Below are positions 58,540 to 64,000 of a stretch of DNA of 64,000 nt, in pieces. Numbering within the stretch: the stretch's first letter is position 1; every line of letters starts with the position of its first letter. Both the position numbers and the translations under genes were made by a program. The notes under the pieces were generated by a model. It was not told where the DNA came from and searched no databases. It saw only the letters and a list, made by a program, of their open reading frames with translations. The DNA comes from Acidobacteriaceae bacterium. Its GTDB lineage: Bacteria; Acidobacteriota; Terriglobia; Terriglobales; Acidobacteriaceae. The stretch lies in assembly GCA_003131585.1 (NCBI GenBank), contig PKVW01000024.1:41073-105072 (forward strand), in the 5' to 3' direction.

Positions 58540-61500
58540 ATGAAACGCATTCTCTTGCTCGTGGCGCTGGCGCTCGCGTGGTCCTCTCCTCTCGTGGCGC
58601 AGGTGCAATCTTTTCAGGGCGTGGCCGAACTCAACCCAGGAGGGGGGCTGCTGCACGTCGTCCCGTTCGCCCCGGTGGTCTTTTGCAACGCCCCCGCCAC
58701 GGGCGGAACGCCTTGCACTAATCTCGCCACCACCTACAACTCGATGACCGGTAGCCAGGCGTGCGCTCCAGGCCAGGGCACGATTCCGACGACGAACATT
58801 TGCTCCTCAGTTGCCGACGTGAACGGCAACTTCGGGGTCTACGCGGCCCCGGGGAATTACACCTACTACTTTCAGGCCAATGGCGTGTGGCGCGGCCCCT
58901 ACAACGCCTCGTTGGGCGGCAGCGGCGCCGGCAACCCTAACCTGACCTTCTCGGGAACGAATTCCACCTTCTCCGGCCCAGTCAACCTGAACGGCGGCCC
59001 CCTGACGGTCTACGAGCCTACCACGTCCGTAATCGGCTTCGACCCCGACCCCTTCTGCGCTTACGTGTTTCCCGAAGGCTTTGGCCTTGACCAGATGTGC
59101 GATCTCAACGGGACGCTGTTCTGGAATCCCTTTGGCCTTACCGGGCAGGGGCAGGCGGTGCTTACGGCACGCTACCAGCCAGCGAACCCCGCGAATGGGC
59201 AGTTCTACGTGTGGAACAATGGAATCGGCCACGTCGATCTGGAACTCCCGCCGAACACCCTCATCGACCCCATTACGGGAGCGCTTCAGGCTACGTTCGT
59301 CGGCCCGACCGCCAACAACAACCCGGCCTGCAATGTGAATGGGGTCACCTACTCGACTCTGGCGGGCTGCGTCGGATATTTCGCAACCAACAATAGCGGC
59401 GGGCGCATCGACCACAACCTCGGGGCTGAAGACATTACCGTGAACCCGTTTCAGCTCGGGATGGGCGCGGAAGTCAAACTGGGCAAGGGAATTCACAGTG
59501 GAGGGGCGAACCATCCCTGTGGCACGGCGAACTTGAATTGTTATGTGGCGGAAGTGCCCCTGATTCTCCCCAACGGAACGCGGGTACGAGGATCCGGCTT
59601 GGTGCAGCAAGAACACGACCCTTCCGAAGGCACGATGATCACCTACGGGACCAGCTTTCCCTCCCCGCTCGGGTCACCTGTGGTGCCCACGCCCACGCAA
59701 AGCGCCTCGGGGGGAAGTTTATCGGACGGCACGGTGTATTTCGTCACCAGCGAAGTCAACAACCTGCAAACCAACTCCTCCTATACGGCCGCTCAAGGCA
59801 CACCCGGAGTCGGGCTGCACAGTTCGGAGTTCTCAATCACCCTCAATGGCGGAGGTTCGTCGGAATCCATTACCGTTCCCGCGCCCACAGTGCTTGGCAG
59901 CGGCAGCTTTGTGGCTTCGGAATACTACGTCTACGCCACTTCCGGATTTACCGGGACGGTGACCACTTCGGCGGGAGTGCTTGGAGCCTGTCCCGCTAAC
60001 TGTGTGCAGGTCACCGCGGGGAGCAACTTCTCCCAAAACGAAGATGTCAGCCTGATTGCGGGGACTCCGATTGTCATCAATTCCGTCACTTATTACTTAT
60101 TACAGATTTATAGCCCCACGATTGCCAGCCTGATGAGTTCCCCGGGCACGCAATCCGGCGTGACCTACACCAGTTCGCTTGCGGCCTGGCAGCAAGTGTT
60201 GATTGGAACGAACGGCACCTGCGCTTCCAGCCGCATCGGGCTGATGGACCCCACCGGCTGCCTGCTGACGGCGGCAACCACGGTGACAACGCTTGCGGGG
60301 ACGGGCGAGCCGCCGCTGCCGGTCGATGTCAGCAATCCGCTGATCGTTATCGGCGACCAGAACGGAACCAAACTTGAATTCTCCGTTTCGCTCGAGGACG
60401 TTTCGCTCAACCTGACCAACGGAAGCTCGGCGACCACGGCGGTGCCCACGGCGAACGCCCCGGCGACGGTGATTTATGTGAACTCGGCGCAAGAAGGCAG
60501 CTACATGAAGACGGTGGATATCACCGGAGCCAGCCAGCAATCTTATGCCGTATTTTCCAACGATGCCCCTAATTTCGCCTTTACCGACTCGATCACCGGC
60601 GGCGGACCCAATGGCTATTCCGGGACGCTGAACTGCACCTCGGCGACGCCAGCGGTCTGCACGGTTGCGAGCGGCAATCCGGTCGGCAACTGGTGGGGCG
60701 CAACTATCAAGATTACGGGGTCTTCCTGCGCCTCTAGTATTTGCCAGGTGCAAAGCGTGAACAGCGCGACTTCGATCACTCTGACCACGGCCACAGGATC
60801 TCTGACCGGAGCGGCCTATTGCATGGGGACCACCGGAGCGTGCTCCGCCTCAACCACCGGAGGCAATTTCATCGACTATGTGATTGACGGCACCTTGAAT
60901 CCGAGCGCGATCGCAAACGGAACCCTGCGAGAATTCCGCAACGTGTCGGTGTCTTCCAAAGGTGGAGTGGGGGTGTTCAGCGAGGCGCTGGTGCGAGGAC
61001 AGAAGGCGGCGCCGGTATTTACCGACAGCCACTTTGAGCAGAACGCATCGAGCGGCAACGATTGCGTCACCACCACGGCCAAGGCCAGCGCCATCCTGAT
61101 CGGAGACAAACACCAGTGCTATACCGCGGTACTGCACATGACGGCGACGGCTTCGGCCACGAGCGGGGCAGTTTTGAACGCGGAAAACATCGGCACCGGA
61201 TTCCTCACCGAAAACGACAACATCGCCGCCGGGACGGGCAACTGCCTGGGCACGAATTCCGATTGCAACAATCCCGGCGCGAACGTGTTTGGAACGACGA
61301 TCAATGGGGCACACATGGGCGGATCGACCTCAATCTCCGGGGCCGTGACGCTCGGCACAGCCCCGGTGGGTTGCACGCCCCTGACCAGCACGCTATGCGG
61401 CGTGGGCAGCATCGGTAGTGGAGTCTCGACCAATACCGACCTCAACGGCGAACTTACGATGTCGGGCGGAACAAAATCGTACACCTTCCTGAATACCAAC

Positions 61501-61644
61501 TACGCGGTGCACCCGACCTGCGTGGGGTCGGATGAAACTGCCATTGCCGCGGTCGAAGTCACCTACACCGCTGGAACCAGCGTCACCTTCACCACCAGCG
61601 GAGCAACCGATGTGGTGAGCTATTCCTGCGACATTCGAAAATGA
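58540..61644 (+). CDS. Exported tail-spike/fibre-like protein
   Basis: 1034 residues. Signal peptide MKRILLLVALALAWSSPLVAQ, then a beta domain (NYTYYFQANGVWRGPYNASLGG), a shaft-like part (NLTFSGTNSTFSGPVNLNGGP), and a long Gly/Thr/Ser-rich region that may be a beta helix (SNPLIVIGDQNGTKLEFSVSLEDVSL). Cys-rich (GTPCTNLATTYNSMTGSQACAPG). It ends in a jelly-roll-like tip similar to that of the other spike proteins here. GTG three codons earlier is an alternative start. Probably surface-binding; export is unexplained. Confidence 0.6.
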   Translation: MKRILLLVALALAWSSPLVAQVQSFQGVAELNPGGGLLHVVPFAPVVFCNAPATGGTPCTNLATTYNSMTGSQACAPGQGTIPTTNICSSVADVNGNFGVYAAPGNYTYYFQANGVWRGPYNASLGGSGAGNPNLTFSGTNSTFSGPVNLNGGPLTVYEPTTSVIGFDPDPFCAYVFPEGFGLDQMCDLNGTLFWNPFGLTGQGQAVLTARYQPANPANGQFYVWNNGIGHVDLELPPNTLIDPITGALQATFVGPTANNNPACNVNGVTYSTLAGCVGYFATNNSGGRIDHNLGAEDITVNPFQLGMGAEVKLGKGIHSGGANHPCGTANLNCYVAEVPLILPNGTRVRGSGLVQQEHDPSEGTMITYGTSFPSPLGSPVVPTPTQSASGGSLSDGTVYFVTSEVNNLQTNSSYTAAQGTPGVGLHSSEFSITLNGGGSSESITVPAPTVLGSGSFVASEYYVYATSGFTGTVTTSAGVLGACPANCVQVTAGSNFSQNEDVSLIAGTPIVINSVTYYLLQIYSPTIASLMSSPGTQSGVTYTSSLAAWQQVLIGTNGTCASSRIGLMDPTGCLLTAATTVTTLAGTGEPPLPVDVSNPLIVIGDQNGTKLEFSVSLEDVSLNLTNGSSATTAVPTANAPATVIYVNSAQEGSYMKTVDITGASQQSYAVFSNDAPNFAFTDSITGGGPNGYSGTLNCTSATPAVCTVASGNPVGNWWGATIKITGSSCASSICQVQSVNSATSITLTTATGSLTGAAYCMGTTGACSASTTGGNFIDYVIDGTLNPSAIANGTLREFRNVSVSSKGGVGVFSEALVRGQKAAPVFTDSHFEQNASSGNDCVTTTAKASAILIGDKHQCYTAVLHMTATASATSGAVLNAENIGTGFLTENDNIAAGTGNCLGTNSDCNNPGANVFGTTINGAHMGGSTSISGAVTLGTAPVGCTPLTSTLCGVGSIGSGVSTNTDLNGELTMSGGTKSYTFLNTNYAVHPTCVGSDETAIAAVEVTYTAGTSVTFTTSGATDVVSYSCDIRK

Positions 61645-63281
61645 AGCGAGTCTTCCTATTCGCGTTGCTGGCGTCGTCGCTGCCCCTGCCCGCATGGGCC
61701 GCCGGCGGAAGTTGTAACGCCATCCCGGTTCCCACGGGAATCACAAGCTGCTTTTACGTCTCGACCTCGGGCGCGGACACGAACGCCGGCACTTCGGAGG
61801 CTGCGGCCTTCGCCCATATTCCGGGACAGAGCGGGTGCGCGAGCACTTGCGCCTCCACTACTCCAACCGCAGGTGAGGCGTTCGTACTAAAGGGCGGCGA
61901 CTCCTGGACGCTTTCCGCGAAAATTGCATTCGCGTTCAGCGGCACCAGCTCGAATACTATCGGGCTTGGCGCTTACGACTCCACCTGGGGGTCAGGCCGC
62001 GCCATTCTTACGGGCGGCGGAACTTTCCCCGGCGCAACCAACCCGGCAGAGTTTCTAGATCTCGTAACCGGGACGCAGAACTATATCGACGTGGGCTTTG
62101 TCGAATTTACCGGCCTGAATTGGAGCGCGGCGCTCACAAACCAGGTGTCCTATATCGCGTTCGGCAATGCCAGTGGGATCGTCATCCACGACAACTACTG
62201 CCACGGCTGGACGCATTCGGCGGCGATTGCCGAGAATAATAATGCCGCTTGCTTCGCAGGTTCGGGCACGGCAAGTACGGCCTCGAACCTGTTCTACAAC
62301 AACGTCTGCGACGGCGCCGATACCGATGAGCAAAGCATGATGTGCATCGGCGGCGGAGGTTTTGGCGACGTCTACCAGAACTACATTGCGAACCTCGAAT
62401 ACGCGCTGAATGGCAGCATCCGGCTATTCCACGACAACACTTTGGTGAACGTTGGCGCGGTGGTATACACCGGCGGCGTTTCCCACACCGGAGAGATGAT
62501 CTCAAACATCGACGCCACGGACACGTCGATTCTCTATAACAACGTGGCCTCGCTGAACGGCAATGGCGGGGTGACCTTCTGGCAGACGCCGAACCTAACG
62601 AAGACCGCCTACGCCTTCAACAACGTGCTGATCAATAGCGGCACTGGAGTGGCCACGCCGATGCTGATGTGCGGCGAGTATTTCAACGCTAGTTCGCTCG
62701 GCGGCGGAACTTGTAACTGGTTCAATAACACGGAAGAATGCGGCCCGGACTCCGGCCCCACCAACCAATGCAACAAGATCGGCACCGGACAGCCCGGAGT
62801 GCTGATTGCCGGAGTCACCGAAACCAACTTTCACACCATCTACAACAGCGGCGGCGGACTCAACTACGTCTCGCCGGAATGCGCGAGCGCCTGCCCGGTC
62901 ACGACCGCGAACATCGTGAATCAAACCCTGGCTACGGCGAACGCCCAAGGATACACGCTGGGTGAAACCTATTCTTTTTCTCCGCAATTTCTCGGCAATG
63001 CGACCGTGGGCGTTGGGGCAAACCAAGCCAGCGTTTGCACCGCAATCACCGCGCTCAATGCGGCGGCCGGCGCAGCTTGCGGAAAAGATACGACGTATGG
63101 GGTCACCTACAACGCCACACCACACACCGTCTCTTATCCGGCTCGGGTTGCGGTAGCTCGCCCGGTCGTCGGGGCTTGGGATGTAGGGGCGTACCAGGTG
63201 ACTCCCGTGGCGGCGGGCGGTGGAGCGGGCGTGGTGATGTCGCCTGGACTCACACTTCCCAGGGGCTTGGTGATTCCATGA
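61641..63281 (+). CDS. Exported right-handed beta-helix protein
   Basis: 546 residues. Signal peptide MKRVFLFALLASSLPLPAWAAG, then FYVSTSGADTNAGTS, the typical first line of pectate-lyase-like beta-helix proteins, and many short rungs rich in N and G (IVIHDNYCHGWTHS, LFYNNVCDG, SIRLFHDNTLVN). About 18 cysteines are scattered over the rungs. Tail spikes often use this fold to bind or cut polysaccharide. ATG overlaps the previous stop by four bases; next gene overlaps the same way, so the three spike genes form one unit. Confidence 0.65.
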   Translation: MKRVFLFALLASSLPLPAWAAGGSCNAIPVPTGITSCFYVSTSGADTNAGTSEAAAFAHIPGQSGCASTCASTTPTAGEAFVLKGGDSWTLSAKIAFAFSGTSSNTIGLGAYDSTWGSGRAILTGGGTFPGATNPAEFLDLVTGTQNYIDVGFVEFTGLNWSAALTNQVSYIAFGNASGIVIHDNYCHGWTHSAAIAENNNAACFAGSGTASTASNLFYNNVCDGADTDEQSMMCIGGGGFGDVYQNYIANLEYALNGSIRLFHDNTLVNVGAVVYTGGVSHTGEMISNIDATDTSILYNNVASLNGNGGVTFWQTPNLTKTAYAFNNVLINSGTGVATPMLMCGEYFNASSLGGGTCNWFNNTEECGPDSGPTNQCNKIGTGQPGVLIAGVTETNFHTIYNSGGGLNYVSPECASACPVTTANIVNQTLATANAQGYTLGETYSFSPQFLGNATVGVGANQASVCTAITALNAAAGAACGKDTTYGVTYNATPHTVSYPARVAVARPVVGAWDVGAYQVTPVAAGGGAGVVMSPGLTLPRGLVIP

Positions 63282-64000
63282 AAAAAGCATTCCTACTTTC
63301 CCTCGCAGTTTTCGCGCTCTCGACAAGCGCCTTGGGCCAGTCGCTCCCCGCCGTCAGCTTCGGCGGACCTGCGACCCCGACCACCGGGATTTTCGTCAAT
63401 TCGGCGACCAGTCCGCCAGGGCTTACCGTGCAATTTATCGCGCAGGCTGTCTTGGGCGGGCCGCTGGCAAACCCCATCACCAATCAGTGCGTGTGGGCCA
63501 GTTCAAATACTGGCGTGGCTACGATCAACGCGAACGGCCTGGCGACGGCGGTGAGTGCTGGTTCCGCGAATATCACTTGCAGTTCCGGCGGGCTGGTCGG
63601 GACCGGCGCATTCGTAGTGGGCCCTGGGGGGGGGATTGCCATCACCGCCCCGAACTGCGGCACCCCGCCTTGCCCTCTGGCGGTCGGGACCAATGGCATT
63701 GCGTACTCCTATACCCTTACAGCCCTGGGCGGAGTTTTGCCTTACACTTGGACGGTTTCGACCGGATCATTACCGGGCTGGGCGTCGCTGAATGCCGGGA
63801 CCGGGGCCATTACCGGCACGGCGGCGACCGGAACCACGAATTTCTCGGTCACCGTGACCGACTCAACCCCCGTCACGCCCCTGACGGCGACCCTGGCGGT
63901 CACTTTGACGGTGGGTTCGAGCGGCCCCACCTGCGGACCACCGACCTATAGCTGCACTCCGACCATTTCTACGCAGCCGGGAGCCTTTGCGCCCGTCGTG
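63278..64000 (+). CDS. Exported Ig-like-domain protein, cut by the window edge
   Basis: Open to the right edge, at least 240 residues. Signal peptide MKKAFLLSLAVFALSTSALGQ. A Big_2-type Ig-like domain (VQFIAQAVLGG, WASSNTGVATINANGLATAV, GSANITC) is followed by a putative-Ig (He_PIG-like) unit (YSYTLTALGGVLPYTWTVSTGSLPGW, GTGAITGTAA). Such domains bind cell-surface glycans and decorate phage tails and bacterial adhesins. The ATG overlaps the preceding stop. Confidence 0.7.
   Translation, partial: MKKAFLLSLAVFALSTSALGQSLPAVSFGGPATPTTGIFVNSATSPPGLTVQFIAQAVLGGPLANPITNQCVWASSNTGVATINANGLATAVSAGSANITCSSGGLVGTGAFVVGPGGGIAITAPNCGTPPCPLAVGTNGIAYSYTLTALGGVLPYTWTVSTGSLPGWASLNAGTGAITGTAATGTTNFSVTVTDSTPVTPLTATLAVTLTVGSSGPTCGPPTYSCTPTISTQPGAFAPVV

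Noticed and set aside
1-64000. tRNA, rRNA or CRISPR arrays
   Set aside because: No cloverleaf-like runs, rRNA blocks or regularly spaced repeats were seen on either strand.

Overview
The window (high-GC DNA) joins a short stretch of bacterial chromosome (about 1-5.4 kb) to a large tailed-phage genome or prophage (about 5.8 kb to the right edge, where the last gene is cut). The host part holds truB, a broken beta-propeller gene and a three-gene MacAB-type ABC efflux operon. A hairpin repeat of the TGTCATCCC...GGAGGGACC type inserted inside truB, and the general style of the genes, suggest an acidobacterium (Terriglobia-like). This is inference; no rRNA or other decisive marker is present. No searches were run; all family names rest on motifs read by eye.

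Layout of the phage part. (1) 5.8-13.3 kb, rightward: a replication-initiator-like protein with a zinc ribbon, an overlapping helicase-loader-like gene, a J-domain protein, a coiled-coil/winged-helix protein, a DPPY DNA methyltransferase, and a tight chain of tiny genes, many with CxxC pairs. (2) 13.2-16.4 kb, leftward operon: DUF3846-like protein, a P-loop recombination ATPase (Sak4/AAA_24-like), small unknown proteins and an HNH endonuclease at the end. (3) 16.37-16.52 kb: a divergent control region with two CTTGCYTGCAAG palindromes placed on two overlapping promoters. (4) 16.5-20.9 kb, rightward accessory genes including a serine recombinase followed by inverted repeats. (5) 20.9-27 kb: tail-fibre-like proteins carrying Sec signal peptides. 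(6) 27.6-44.6 kb: portal, scaffold, major capsid protein, a phage GroES, head-tail and tail proteins, including one that ends in a Hint (intein-like) domain. (7) 45-56.3 kb: internal/ejected proteins, among them a 2686-residue polyvalent protein and a 459-residue protein with a RelA/SpoT-like region. (8) 56.2-58.5 kb: terminase small subunit and a large terminase split into separate ATPase and nuclease ORFs. (9) 58.5-64 kb: three more signal-peptide-bearing spike/fibre proteins.

No tail tube, sheath or tape-measure gene is recognisable, while big internal proteins are, so a short-tailed (podovirus-like) particle is the best guess. The most unusual points are: six tail-fibre/spike-like proteins that all start with signal peptides and are mostly cysteine-rich; the giant polyvalent protein, with FtsK-gamma-like, KOW-like, 2H-phosphoesterase, ParB-like and HExxH segments; protein-like +1-frame ORFs lying in the linkers of that protein and its neighbour; a GroES beside the capsid gene; a C-terminal Hint domain on a virion protein; a Rap1a/Tai-like periplasmic protein encoded antisense next to the polyvalent gene; and a split terminase.
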